Shown: piece by piece, positions 1 through 12,510 of the stretch
Layout: each line of letters opens with the position of its first letter
Position numbering within the stretch: the stretch's first letter is position 1
NCBI GenBank assembly: GCA_900708905.1
Contig: CAADRB010000019.1
Span: 685,514 to 749,513 of the forward strand
Reading direction: 5' to 3'
Length of the DNA: 64,000 nucleotides
Origin: Hymenolepis diminuta
Lineage: Eukaryota; Platyhelminthes; Cestoda; Cyclophyllidea; Hymenolepididae
Notes under the pieces: model-generated
What the model was told of the DNA's origin: nothing
What the model saw: only the letters and a program-made list of their open reading frames with translations
Database searches by the model: none
Translations under genes and position numbers: made by a program

Positions 1-705
1 ATGCATGTAAAAATAATTAGATATTGCACAGCCATTTTGATTTTAGTTTAATCCGAATAGGAATTTTTAAAGGTAGACATGTTTAAGATTTGACGAAAAT
101 GGCGAAAAATTGAAAATTTACGTTTGATTGACGACAATTCCAGAAAATTATCTTAACTAGGAGAGATGTTGATATCATAATGAGCAGTATATAGTCATTT
201 TCCGATAAATGCTCATAAAAAAAGTATTTGAATATTTTTGAAGTAACAAATGCAAATTGTTTAAATAAGGCAAAAGCCCAAGTCAATTTAAATTGAATAA
301 TGATTCATGATTCCTCAAATGGTCAATAATTATGAACAAGAACCTTTCAAACTTCCCATCTATTCCATTCTCAAGCACACGGGGTTTTTAACTCTCTACC
401 AACATGCTCTATATTTGACATTATACCATCCTTATCCTCCAGATATTCTCTTGTTAATTACCAGGCCAATTCTACTCAAAGTTATAATTAAGCCATGTCC
501 TGTCCTTTTGACCCTCACATAGCGCACGTTCTTATTCTGATTGGTTCTTGCCTTCGCCAAAATGAGTGAACAAGTTATTGATAATAATTCCAGACTGTTA
601 TGTACGGGAAATTAAATATGGCCGAAATAATATGTCCTGATATTAGGAAAGAATTTCCTAATAGATATTTGCAGATGATTTTGACTGTTTTTTCCACTTA
701 CTGAG
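1..705. other. non-coding, AT-rich
   Basis: Apart from the short repeat at 509-550 I see no supported gene here. Open frames on both strands are short and of low-complexity composition. Confidence 0.5.
509..550. repeat. short duplicated CCAAT-containing element, copy 1
   Basis: The stretch shares the run ctcacatagcgcacg and, after a variable spacer, ctgattggttcttg with 1098-1140. Both copies contain GATTGG (inverted CCAAT) at a similar distance from the CpG-rich core. This could be a duplicated promoter fragment or part of an old repeat. No adjacent gene could be established. Confidence 0.5.
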
Positions 706-855
706 TTAGTTATTATGAGGACATCCTGGAGCTGGTTTGACATCAACATCATTGAATGTGAATCCATGATCATTGATTTTGTGGCCTATGACTTGTACAT
801 TGACCGCTAAGCCACCACTGCTTTTGATATCCCGTTCAATACTGCCCACGATTAC
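706..855 (-). CDS. candidate terminal exon, unknown protein
   Basis: Unrecognised. Minus-strand reading frame of 49 codons that opens after a plausible acceptor (acttcag at 856-862) and ends in TAA at 706-708. The translation has ordinary protein composition (Gly, Asp, Asn, His, a Pro-Ala-Pro-Gly-Cys stretch near the end) and no low complexity. I found no upstream exon that joins it in phase. The sequence just above (about 990-1080) has a protein-like minus frame that hits a stop first. The plus strand here is also partly open but interrupted. A frame this long can arise by chance at this base composition, so it may be spurious or a relic. Confidence 0.25.
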   Translation of the reverse strand, partial: VIVGSIERDIKSSGGLAVNVQVIGHKINDHGFTFNDVDVKPAPGCPHNN

Positions 856-945
856 CTGAAGTCATTTAATAATTTGAACGGTTTAAATTGAATTGGATTG
901 AGTCCTGCACTAATACTCTCTATAATACCTTAAATATCTTTTTAG

Positions 946-1089
946 ACAGGAACAGTACAAAGGTCCACCTTACTTGGATTTAGCATTGAGGCTGGTCTGA
1001 AAGAAGAGTTATTTCATACGAGTATGGATGTTGGGTCAATCGCTCTCCATTTTTGGGACGATCCTCAATGTAGCAATTATAAATGGTAA
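946..1089 (+). CDS. candidate terminal exon, unknown protein
   Basis: Unrecognised. Plus-strand frame of 47 codons that begins straight after a good acceptor (tatctttttag, ending at 945) and stops with TAA at 1087-1089. The product has mixed hydrophobic and charged composition and a WDDPQC-type segment near its end. No donor-bearing upstream exon was found in 700-930. It conflicts in strand with the candidate at 706-855, so at most one of the two is likely real. About 10 bases after the stop lies a copy of a short repeat also found at 509-550. Confidence 0.25.
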   Translation, partial: TGTVQRSTLLGFSIEAGLKEELFHTSMDVGSIALHFWDDPQCSNYKW

Positions 1090-1097
1090 TCGGTTAT

Positions 1098-1140
1098 GAC
1101 CCCTCACATAGCGCACGAAACGTCTCTGATTGGTTCTTGT
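1098..1140. repeat. short duplicated CCAAT-containing element, copy 2
   Basis: Second copy of the element at 509-550, with an identical 15-base core and an identical 14-base GATTGG tail around a diverged spacer. It lies just after the candidate exon stop at 1089. Confidence 0.5.
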
Positions 1141-3231
1141 TTGCTTGTCCTTAATCTCGTGTATCCTCATTGTTATTAACAAAAATGAGGATTGGTATTT
1201 AATTAATCAATATTACTACAGCAAATAAGCGCTTAAGTGAGTGTTTTGATACATCAATCTAATCGATGTCAACTGAAAAAGAACAATGTCAAGTTATGGT
1301 CTTACATTTTCGTGTATTTTCGTACAAGTTAGAAGAGCATACAATCTTAAACTATCTTCAGATTCGTTTCAGAATAAGAACATGATAAAATACCTTAGCT
1401 TTGCTGGAAAACGTTTACGTAGGACATTGAACTGGAGGTTATTTGAGCAGCTCTTTTGATCACCTTGGTGTTTATCTCATTTCCCATGGAACAAGTGTAA
1501 CCTATTTGGAAATAAAAATGATATTTATTTTGAATATATCCACTTAGAAGTGTGAATGTTAGCACTTATAACTTTAACATATCTTCTACCAATTTCATTA
1601 TCCGAATTTCAGAATTTAAACCGTAGTAGCTACAACTTGTGCTAAAGCTTAGGATATTTACATCTGTTTACTTAGAAATGGAAATTTTTTTCAAATTAAC
1701 TTCTTTGAGGTGAGGAACCGCACATCAAGTATGACCCAAGGTGGTAACAAGTCTAATAAATTTGTCTCTGAGGTGGGGTGACCGAAAATGGTCAGCCATA
1801 TCCATTTCTAGTTGAAACCATTTTCAGGGGTGGTCAGTGTCCGCGAGGTCATTAACTAATGAGGTGAAATATCTACAACTTCCGTAAAAGGAAAAACTTA
1901 ATTATTACCTTACATTACCCGTTGCGGGATTTGAAATTTAAATTAGTGGCTTAAACCAGTAAATTGAGCTACCTTAATATCTATGGTAGATTTCGTAAAC
2001 ATTTTGAGGCAAAACTGTAAATATTATATATATTAACAGGAAATGTTCACCTTACCAAAGAAGAGCCTACTCAGGAAGATAAAAATCTTATCTTAAAGTG
2101 CTGCAAAATATTATAATGATGATGATAAAATACCCGATTCGTTTAATTTAATAATCCAGAAATGTCCTGAAAGAATACAAAACTGAGCAATTAATCTTCT
2201 GTAACTAGGACTTAGACCGAAATGACGTGATGGGTTAAGAAATAAAGCATGTTAGGCATAATATTCTGACACATATGAAATTTCTGGGCTTCTTATCTCC
2301 ACTTGTCAAAAGTTGTGTTGGGTCAGAACATAGCATGACTTAACAAATCACAGCTTCCTGATAGTTTCATGCGATAAATGCGTCCAGTTAAGCATTTACG
2401 AAGTTTAATGGAATAAATTCTTTTTAGATGTGTTTTGCGTTCAGAAGCATAACTCCGAAATTCCAAAAGTTCTAACTCTCATGAATATAGCCTCGAATTT
2501 AAGTGAGCGGAGTTTTATTATAAAACGCATTAGATTTACTGTGAGTAAAATCTAGTGAGTTTGGTTAGGTTTAAAATGCTTTTGCTAGGCTCACCACCCT
2601 ACTAATGGCTGCTTGTAGATACAAGATAATCAAAGTGGTTGGGCTAACTACCCAATTAAATTAACTGGTCAACTGGCCCTGAATACCACATATATGAACT
2701 CATCCACATCATGAAAACTGAGTTTTCGGACGTTGGGATATTAAGAAATGAATTATGCTCCTCCTGAAAAGTGGATAAGTTAATTATCGATGCATTCGAA
2801 TAAGGGTTCTTGATAACAAGATTTTATTGCACACCTCTAATTAACCTTATTTCAGCCCTCGTTGTTATATTTTATTATTTTGTGTTTTCAGATGCTATTT
2901 CATGATTCAATCTTGTTAACTGATTTATCCTAACCCAATGGCTAAGGAAACTTTCCTCCGTATCGGCCGAAATTTCCTTTGAACTATGAGCTGCAAATTT
3001 TAAGATTTTACTGTTTTATGTTTTATGTTATTAGATATTAATATCACAATAAAGGGCAATAAAAACATTAGTATGCTTAATGCACGATCTGAACGAAAAT
3101 CGAATGAAATAGGACATTTTTCTTAATGTCTTCTTTAGTCATCCTCCTTAAACTCTGAATAAGAAAAAATTTTAATTAGAATATCGGGAGATAAAATAAG
3201 AAGGAAACTCAGTGTAACATGAATTCAGTTC
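1141..3231. other. non-coding, nothing recognised
   Basis: About 2.1 kb of AT-rich sequence downstream of homeobox copy 1, without a credible reading frame, RNA gene or repeat that I could identify. Confidence 0.5.
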
Positions 3232-3237
3232 TTTATT
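3232..3237 (-). terminator. poly(A) signal of homeobox copy 1
   Basis: AATAAA on the minus strand, about 100 nt downstream of the stop codon at 3335. It is the first canonical hexamer after the gene. Confidence 0.5.
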
Positions 3238-3334
3238 CCTTTCTGATTACTTAATTTACATTATATTTCTCCTATAAAGTAATTTTACCATTTTAATTCT
3301 GATAATGTACATCTGTTATAATTCCACTCATTCA

Positions 3335-4759
3335 CTAAGATTGCGATGACCTGGGATTAGTCTTCTTTGAGTCACGTTCCTCCTGTTGGTAAGGTATATT
3401 CTGTAAAGGATCCAGAGAGTTAATTTGCGTAGATATCATTCCGACGGACGGTTCTGTATGTGAATATGCTCTTGAAATCATTTGGGCAAGAAATTGAGAA
3501 GGAGGTGGCGGCGGCGGGGGTGGTGGGAAGGAAAAGGGAAGAGAATGATTTTTCATCTGATTATTCAGAAATCCGGAACGCGATGGAGATATTGGTGACA
3601 ACGGTGAATAAGACGGTTGTACTCGAAGAGGGGACACAAAATTGGTTTGGCTGTAGGCATTTTCTTTCTCCCTGTCCAACCTTTTCTTCTCCTTGTATCG
3701 TTGATTCTGGAACCAGATTTTTACCTAGATAGGGAAGAAGGCAGTAATTAGTCACTTCGGCACAACACCTCTTTTCCTCCTCTCCCCGTTCCACATGATA
3801 GTGTCTCGCCTTCGAAGGGGTGGAAAAGGAGTAATTAGTGAACATATTTTACGATCTGACTAATGCCTCAAAATGATGACCTCTTTAACCTCTTATATCT
3901 TTTTATGGATGATGGGTGCACACGCATACACTCAACAGCTAATATGAGAGTCTGACGGAGGCCCAGCATGAAAACCCTACTCTCTCTTTTCCTGCTTAGA
4001 TCTATCAAATCTTTTTTAACCATATGTTTACCTGTTGTTCACTGAGGCCCAGCTCTCTTGCCAACTCAGAGCGTTCTGCATTAGAAAGATACTTCTTTTG
4101 ATTATACTTTCCTCGAAGAACTTTTACTTGATAAGGCGAGAAGGTTATTCGAGCTCTTTTCGGTCGATTCTCTTGTGTGGGAGCAGATCCAAAATCTTGC
4201 GGTGAATATTCGATAGTTTCTCCTCTCTCGTCTTCGTTCGGTGTTGTAGGCGATGGAAAATGCATAGAAGACGATGCATTAAATCCTTGATAAAATCCAC
4301 TTGATAGGGGCGGCAAACGCAGCCATGGAAAGGGGAATTGACGATGAGATTGGACTAAATTAGAGACAAATAATCTTAACTTAAATTTTTGCCTTTATAG
4401 GTCAGCTTCCAACACGTATTAAACCTACCAGTTTCATTAAGGAAAAATAAATTTACATTATTTCGTTTCATATCTAGAGGAGGCATGATTAGAGACTCTG
4501 TGGAAAATTTCAGTGCCGGCGATTCCACACTACTTTCACTTCTATAACTACCAGGTTGAGGAGGAGAGAGATTTGTCGATTCAGAGTTGGAGGATGAGTT
4601 GTCTTTTGTGCGTTCCTTATCCGAAGGAGGTCCATGTTGATTACATGCAACAGGGTAAGAAGACTTCAATGCAGGTAATTCACTTCTGCATTGTTTACCG
4701 GAGTCATCGGTTTTTCTGAGGATATTTTCAATAAAGAATGATTCAGACCCTTCTGTCAT
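3335..4759 (-). CDS. divergent NK2-like homeodomain protein, copy 1 (3 exons)
   Basis: Probable DNA-binding transcriptional regulator. Model: exon 1 4759-4429, exon 2 4354-4032, exon 3 3724-3335, all GT-AG, introns 74 and 307 nt, spliced to 347 aa in one frame. Start: the ATG at 4759 is conserved in copy 2, whereas the upstream in-frame codons are not. Near the N-terminus FFIENIL matches the eh1 Groucho-binding motif. A Ser/Pro-rich linker strongly conserved with copy 2 follows. The homeodomain spans about residues 174-233: R5, F8, L16, L26, L40, W48, F49, N51 and R53 are present, position 20 is Tyr instead of Phe, and helix 3 reads QVKIWFQNQRYK. Tyr54 is the hallmark of the NK2 class. The intron falls exactly between positions 44 and 45. 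The C-terminus is Pro/Ser-rich with a nine-proline run. Exon 3 alone ends helix 3 correctly; the intronic read-through gives a false helix. Class assignment is inference from helix 3 and the QKKYLS segment. Confidence 0.85.
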
Positions 4760-4825
4760 GATTGTCACTTGAAAAATGGATGAACAGCACTTGCTTTGCA
4801 AGTCACCCTTCACGTGTGCCATCAA

Positions 4826-4945
4826 CTGAACGATGATTGGCTCAAGTGCTATTCAGCGCGCACGACTTACCAATAGCTGCACTCGATCTACTAAGTTTTT
4901 GATTGGTCCATTTTAACGACCTATCACAGCCTATCAAAATTTAGG
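4826..4945 (-). promoter_or_regulatory. conserved CCAAT-box promoter region of homeobox copy 1
   Basis: Directly upstream of exon 1 lie three CCAAT pentamers (GATTGG at 4835-4840 and 4911-4916, CCAAT at 4870-4874). The segment aligns with the upstream region of copy 2 at 30282-30405, with the first two boxes 35 bases apart in both. Conservation across otherwise eroded flanks suggests a functional proximal promoter. The transcription start is not visible. Confidence 0.5.
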
Positions 4946-5244
4946 AGTTCCAGCCAAAAATTAATTGTTTAAAAAAAATAGTAACAACACTATATCACAT
5001 TTATTAATCTCCATTAATAATACGAATTGGGCAAAAGAATGTGCGGATTTCATGTTCTATTGCATTAGTAAGAAGACCTGTAAAATGAAGTGCCTATCTT
5101 TCATTTATTTTAATTTTATTATCCTCAAATAAAATACTTTGCACTGACGGTTATATTCAAAAGGTATTTTCAGTTCTTTGTCATTGGTGCACGCTTTTTG
5201 TTGTATCAATAAAAAATATTTCTATTTATGTTGAAAATGGCTAT

Positions 5245-5345
5245 GCGGTTTAAGGCTACCATTGGGCACTGATCTCACGACCTCTGATTTATCAGGCGTG
5301 TGCTCTGACTATAGCGCACCCGGCGTACAAAATTGGGTTAAGCCA
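5245..5345 (-). mobile_element. tRNA-derived SINE fragment
   Basis: On the minus strand a box A-like GCGCTATAGTCAG is followed about 35 bases later by a box B-like segment (GGTCGTGAGATCAGTGCC). This is the same head module as at 32735 and 43683. It is a degenerate tRNA-derived SINE head; the 3' part is not recognisable. Confidence 0.5.
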
Positions 5346-5814
5346 TTACTGTGGCTCTATCAGTATAAGCCTTCATATTAATTTTCACTTTTACACACTA
5401 GCTATCCCACCTGTCGAATTTTATCGTTTTTAAACAGGGTTGACCAAGACTATTTTTCCGCTGAGGTGTATTAATGTTCTCTTCGTCTTTTTATCTTGCA
5501 GCTTGATTTCTTTTGCTCCAGATAAAATCCGCTTTCATATAAGTATTTCTTTAGTCAGAAAATTTTTTAAATATGTGTTTCTTAGAGAATGATTGGATTT
5601 GAAAATTTATTCAAATCCCACATTGCCCATCCATTCCTACCATATTTGATGCAAATCACCATTAAATTAAAAGAGCTAACTAGATTTCGAATATTAAGTG
5701 GGAGTAATAACAGTAACGTTCAAACTCATTAGGAGAAACTTCCATTATAGTGTTAGAACACCTAAATTAGATGAAAAAAGGCGATATAATGAGAAACTCA
5801 CACACAAATCCCCT

Positions 5815-5965
5815 CCTGTTAACCAGGATTAACCAGTATGGGTGGCCATCCGCATCACTGATTGCTCACTGATGGATATCGATCTCGTGACCTTTGACTT
5901 GGCAGACGTAAAGACTTGTGTATTCTAACACTGCATCTGCGTGGCCTCCCTGTTGGAGAAATATA
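5815..5965 (-). mobile_element. tRNA-derived SINE fragment
   Basis: Minus-strand SINE head and body: a box A-like segment with GATGCAGTGTTAGAATAC and a box B-like segment (GGTCACGAGATCGATATCC), then the TGATTGGCCATCC-type body shared with 23630-23750 and 44060-44215. Confidence 0.5.
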
Positions 5966-6034
5966 TCTCTTTTTTGTTCATCGATATTAACCAAAATCTT
6001 CGGTTATCCTTATCATTGTACACGGTTGACGACA

Positions 6035-6125
6035 ATAGAACAAACGAGCTTCTATGACCTTTGACTCATGACCGCAATGCCATCGACACAGTTTAGACAT
6101 TGTGACACATCTTTTATATGAAAAT
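6035..6125 (-). mobile_element. SINE head fragment, duplicated with block
   Basis: Degenerate SINE head whose counterpart at 31025-31110 lies at the same place in block 3, so the insertion predates the block duplication. Confidence 0.4.
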
Positions 6126-9100
6126 ACCATTATCCTGTCACAAATCGCCAGTGAATTCTAGATCACATGCGCAGAAATAATGGTACATGTATCGGAAATA
6201 TGTCGGATCGACTTTATAAATATAAGGTGTGAAAAAATTGAAAACTCACTGAAGTGTATTCACATCTAGACATACAGTTCTACTACTTGGTTACTATTCA
6301 ATCAGAGAAAGGCTCAAAGGTTACCTTTTCAAATTTTCCAAGTTATAATATTTTAATATCAATATACTTTTAAATAAATACATGCAAGTAATAAAATTAT
6401 TAAAGTTTCACCCTAACATTCAAAAATACTCCAATGATCCTAGTCTGAATTTGCCTAATCTTTCACATTTCTGCAAAAACCATGTTTATTGACCTTCAAT
6501 TTACTTCCAGTAATAAAAATAACCAGGGTCAGAAAAAACACCATATTAGAAATCACTCAACTTGAGGGATTTACTAATCATTATCCCTGACGGTTGATAC
6601 TTATTGGTTGGGAGAAATAAAGACAACTTTATAGGATTGCTAAATCATTGTGCAATCAACGCTTATTAATGCACATTAAAAATTCAAGTTAATATTATAG
6701 CTAATAATCAACAACCCCAATGCGTATATCAAATATGGAGACCAAGAAAGTATCAAAATGAATTTTAGGGGATAAAAAGAGGGAAGGGAAGATAAGAACG
6801 AGACGATTGATGTGACAAATAGTTAGGAATAGGGACAAGACCGACCTTTTGCAACTCAAATCTTAAAATCGATAGGTATGGAATTGCACAAGCTAAATGA
6901 TGAGTCTCTCCTAGAGAGGCGAGCAAAATCGATAATTGATATCCAGCACTGCAATTCAGGTTTTATTTTATTAATATTATTAGCACATGAGAAAGTGGTC
7001 TTTGCTAGAAGGAATAATAATTATTTCCCCTCCCCTTCCCAATGTTTCTTCTATAAATGAAATTTATTTCCTTCTTTATTTCCCCACTGATAAAAGACAC
7101 TTTGTAATTATGGCTATTTGTTTAAGCTGATACCAAATGAGATTGAGTTTCATTAATACACTCGTGTTTACCATAACGTGCCTTGTGTTCTGCCGTGGAT
7201 TATTGACTTCTGTGTTAGGTTGTCATATAACCGAGTTTTCTAGACTGGTGGCCCTGCGGGATAATTACCGGGACTTCCAGTTTGTTACGTTATAATAGGT
7301 TTTACGATTTTAAATCTCGAAATCAAGCAAGACTATGTTAAGACTCGAGGGGGTTGTTAGTTTTTGATGATTTAATTTTTTAATTTAATTATATATATAC
7401 TTTTTGACCCTTAGCTTGTAGATTTTATGTACTTATTCGGTTCATTAAATATATAAACAAATATTTTTTGCTATTTGCAAGAAATATTGGTTTTAACCTA
7501 ATTCAGGAATAGTAATTGCAGGCATTTAATCACCTGATATGCATTAATGGATTTATATGATGGAGTATTTGTTAAGAGGGATGGAATAGAGAAGACCAAG
7601 TAATACTCATTAGAATTTAAGATTGCAATGCGAAGTTGACTCCATTTCCCTTTACGTCAACTGCAATGAATTATACTTCAAGAAATTGCAGTATCCTACG
7701 CGTCTAATTAGGAATTTTCAAGTCTGAGAAAGCTGCCTACTTCCTCTCTCGTCTGAAGAAAATAAAAGTGAAGCAGAAAATTAACGGTGGTGAATGGTGA
7801 TGGTGGTGGTGGTAAGTACTGTGAGTTCAAGCATAACCATACCTTTCACTAACTGTTTCACCAAGACGGCAATTATCTCAAATTTAAACTACTTTTTCAT
7901 CATATCTAAGTTTTAAAATCGCCTTTTTTCAACAGTATGTTTCCCAACCTAAGGATAGTGTACAGCAAAATGATAGTAGCTCTATGAGAGAAATTATAAT
8001 TGGAGTGTTTATTATTTTTATTCTATATTACTGCTTAGTTAGCCTTTTGAAAGGCATTCAAAAATGTCCATCTAATTATAAATTTCATCATTTTGTATCA
8101 ATTTGTGACTCAGAAAAAGAATCCTCACCCTCAGCTTCCCCTTCAACATTAAAATTTGATGAGAGAAGCAGTTGGAAAGAGTCATTTTAATGACGTCAAT
8201 GAGAGGTGACACTGCCATATTGGATCATAACTCTGCACTGCTTCAATTATAAGATGGTGGTCTTTTACTACCTGCTCATCTAACGAACAAAGTACGCAAA
8301 ATCACTCAATTTCCCCTATGTACCTTAACTGGCCTTATTTATCATATCCTGGGTTCCGCTGGCTAAACACCAGCGCTTGTTTTCTTTTTTAAAATTCTCG
8401 GTTCTTCTTCCTTCCATTTTCCGCTTTCATCTTGTAGCCCTTTAAGATAATCCCATATGCACGTGACCTTTCTCAACTGTCACCTTTGGGATAAGCTATT
8501 GTATCCTCTTAACCTCTAGCTCGATCATTAGTTTTCAAAGGAAATATCTCTAGGCGCAGTTTAACCGAATTCTGAAGGTAGTTTTATTGGTGAGATTAGT
8601 GCCACTAATTTTTTCTCTTTAGTTGCGTGGCCAATTCGATGAAACGTTCTATTTTGCCAAGTTATACTATGAGCTTACATTACTTTCAAAATCAGAATCA
8701 CATTAAAATTTCTATTACTTCTCCACTTTCTTTTCTCTTTAATGTCTGAGAACCTTTGATTGTACCCCCTTCACAATACGCCTATTGTCGCTGAAAGTTA
8801 GAAGTGCATATTGAATCCCTCCTCCTCCCCTCCCCAACCTTGGCTTTGTAAAGCTTCAGGCATGGAAACTGGTCGCTTATGGAATTTTAGGAAAGCGCCT
8901 ATAGCGATGATAGATCACTATGGTAAAGACAAAATGAGAGGCCCTCATTTCAAAGGGACCCTGCCGTTTAGTATGAAGGTAAATTGACGGTGTTTTTTAG
9001 ATTAAATGTGAGAACAATTATTCAAATTCTATCTTCATTCATTCAGAGAATGGAATAACTGCTCTTATATATCTTGGTTCCTTTTTAAATCGTATTAGCA

Positions 9101-10849
9101 TCTCGTGTGGTTGTTGTTTTAATACCCGAACATTACCAGAAACTGAAGCTCAAATTCTTAAATTTTACCGGTACATATTGATTTTATAAGCTACTTCTAA
9201 ATATAATACATATTTCGTTTTTCCGAATGAATCCTGTCAGTAAAATACTAGCGTCGAATGTCTGCTATATGTATATAATTGGTTAAACTTCACCTTCATG
9301 CTCCAATTTCAAGCAGTATTATTTGTAACTATTTTCCTTTTGAGATTGTTAGAGAGCTAATGAAGTGGTGAAAAACTGTAATAACGATGTAATTTAAAAT
9401 TAATTTTCAAATCTACTTTATAAAGAGAACATACGCCGTCTTCATAACGATATTTAGTATTGTTTTCTTGGGAATTTTCCCGTCTGTGAAGGGACGAGTA
9501 GCAAGTTAGGTTGCAGGAGAGTGTAAAAATAAGAGGACCTGAAATTCGAATATGAAAAAGGAATATTGTGACTCTTTTCAGGCTAACTTAGGAAAATGGA
9601 AATGTAGGATGATTTCAGCAGATAGAACGAACTAAGTGAATATAATAATTTAAGCATATAAGCCGAAAATTACTATCTTGGGAGTACTTAATTGTGAACT
9701 AATATGTCCAAAAAAGGCTTCCTATCTTTCCTCTAATTTTGGAATGATAATACTAATTGGCTAGTTAACAGTAATCTTGTAAGTACTATAGGAGTATGGC
9801 AATAATTATTTTAAACTAATTATTTTCAAATATGTAATAGTGCCATAGTTATAACTTCTCCACAATCTGCCCTCTTCCATAGTTAACGCAGAAAGATTAA
9901 TATGAAAAAAGGGCACACAGTTCAGAATAGTACAAAAATAGGATAATTACATTTCCAGAATCCATTTTATCCTGCAGCTCATCAAATCTAAAAGTTGCAA
10001 AGTAGTAATGTTGGCCATTGTGCAAGAATGTTGTATAGTATGCATGTATGTCATAAGAACAAGAAAGTTCCTTGAATGAATCTGCAGTGGGTACAAATTT
10101 GGTTCATTCCTTTGTAGTCTTTTCATTAATATTGTACAATTTCTTTAGAAGCAATGAGCCCGTCAAGAATACTAACCTTTCACATATGATTTTAGTCAAT
10201 GTCATTTTATCATTACCTTGAAAGATAAATCCCGTATTACAAATTGAGCAACCCGGAGTGGGCGAAGTTTTATTTGCAGAACTAACTTGAGCATTACGCA
10301 TCCCATCCACTTGGAAGATTTTCTACTCCCAAGTACCATAATCTACATTTATATCCGACTTCTTAATTGTTTATAACCCGTTAAACGCCATCACTCTCTT
10401 ATTATGGATCTATGAGAATTATCTCTCTCTCAACACTAAAATTTATAAGCGTCTATTGACTTTCTCTAAATAAGGTTGAGCATCTGAAATCCAATGTGCA
10501 GAAATAATCGATTAATACGATTTTAGATAAGGGGTGATAAAGGTGGGATGACCATGTCAAATATCTGAGGAGTAATAAGAATAATTGCCTCAGTTTATAG
10601 GAATTCTAGAATTTGATCTGAAAGTTAAAAACCTATGATACTTGTTGTTTCAATCAAATATCGTAAATTCATATTAAAATAACACTAATCCCGAGAAATG
10701 TTACTTTTATTATCTGGTTTAGATATTCCCTTTAAAATAAGAACGATAGAGAAGATTGATCAATGGTGCATTAGACCAGAGCAGAGAAAGAAAACAGGGA
10801 ATTGTGCCTGGTACGTTATAGAGCTATTGTGGCCAAATGGTAAAAATGT

Positions 10850-11000
10850 ATGCTAAAGGTGGTTATCTAGTTCCGTCCACTTTGTGAGTGATTCTGTGAC
10901 AGTTTTGGGTAAGCAGATACATGGAACATTCATATGATAATGTGAATTCGAATCCAATTGATACTCATTCACTGAGGGGGTTGGCCATCCTAGGCTCATT
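10850..11000 (+). mobile_element. degenerate SINE-like segment
   Basis: Contains the GTGAATTCGAATCC box B-like module followed by a CACTGAGGGGGTTGGCCATCC body resembling other SINE copies in the window. The box A region is eroded. Confidence 0.35.
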
Positions 11001-12510
11001 TTTAACTTTTAGTATTTTTGCTAATTTATTTTATTGTCATCACTGGAACCTTAAATCAGCAGAAGTCAACTGCTATAATAATAGTGAGTGAATATATTTT
11101 ACACAATTCTTACACTTTTCAAACAGCACATGGATTTCCGAAGTTGATTCTAATTATAGTTCGAATCTTATCTGCCTAATGAACCATGTAAACAAAATGT
11201 ATATGTCTAACGCCGGCCTGTTTTTATGCGGAAAATAATCAATCACACATTACTAATGCGCTTCTTTTAAATTATGCTTTAAAATCTGCCTTGGGAGATT
11301 GCAAGTGATCGATGTAGCAGAAGTTTTCAAAAGAAGTGCGCAATAAGATTAGATTTTTCAATTAATTAATTTAATTAATACCATTAGAAACAATATTTTT
11401 ATTCATTGTATTTTCTGAAAATTTCCCTATGGTAGGAAAAGAAGCGAACTTGTCACTATAGAGTAATTGAGAAGTTACTTCTTATTTTCAAGATCTCATG
11501 TCAAATTATTAATCAGCTTTAATAGAATCGCCCGAGACTCGATTATAGAATCCGTGGACAGTAGTTTTGCATGATAGATTTTGGCGGTCTCCCATCGACA
11601 TGGACATAGACTTCTGTAGTGACCCGCCTGAATCTCTGCTCTCAGACAACTAGCTTCTGAAGTTTTTACTGGCCTACTAAATTGGAACGTTCCTGAAAAA
11701 GTTAACTCCTGCAGATCCTAACTTTTCAATCATCCTGCAGAATTTTTCAGCCTATAAAAGCTCAGTTAAGCACTAATAAATGCAGAATATTGTATTTTTA
11801 GGGATCTCATAACTAATTTTTATTATAACTCGTGGTATAGTAAAAACTTTCATAAGTTTTAATCATAGGGAAGCCCAAGAATTAATGGATCAACAAATGA
11901 GTCCAATAAAGTATTATATAATGGAAGGGTTTACAATAAGCGGGCGATGGAATCAAGATATCACAAGTTTTACTTTACTAGAATTCGGGGACATTGTGTT
12001 GTCCATACTATCAAAGGATAGAGTTCATGCTGTGATATTGTAATGTACAATGTACAGCTTAATGCTCGAGATTATGTCTACTATATTCAGAGTTCACCGG
12101 TTAATTAATTTACCTGGTTGGTCATTGCACTCCAATTAATTAGCATCTGTTTTGAGCCAATAGTAAGCAGATCAGACTAGCAGCTATCAATATAATATGG
12201 CACAACTCACTATATCTCGTTCAATTTTAGTGGTAAAAGTGACGAAAATCAAATCAAATAAACCGTATCTCGCCTCAGGACAATCAAGTTTAAATACTTT
12301 CATATTTCACTGAGCACTGAGGTTAAAACGTAGATTTTGAACAACTGATTATTGCACTAATAAGAAAACAGTTAAATATTCTCAAAAGTCTGCTTTGTTT
12401 AATTATTTCTCATCCCGACTTGACATTCCCTTTGAATAGTCTCATTTGTATTTTTTTGTACCTGTTTTTTAAAAATATCAATTAGCAGAAGAGAAAATTA
12501 GATATTTAAT

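Larger units (their letters stand above)
3300..12510. repeat. old segmental duplication block 1 (homeobox copy 1 and flank)
   Basis: The block is colinear with 28.7-36.35 kb at clearly diverged identity. Anchors seen by eye: homeobox genes; 6040-6125 with 31040-31105; 7555-7860 with 31500-31800; 8215-8460 with 32090-32230; 9540-9640 with 33865-33960; 11040-11220 with 35290-35480; 12290-12400 with 35930-36050. Parts also match block 2 (6545-6700 with 24480-24620) and the 44.6-49.6 kb block (11040-11220 with 49330-49540). Apart from the homeobox gene and SINE fragments this block holds no gene I can support; 7984-8190 and 6878-7060 are open by chance. Confidence 0.7.

Noticed and set aside
4005..4050. 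Read-through homeodomain ending VNIWLKK in copy 1 (and VSMWSK in copy 2)
   Set aside because: Both are intron translated past a good donor. Splicing to exon 3 restores a canonical helix 3.
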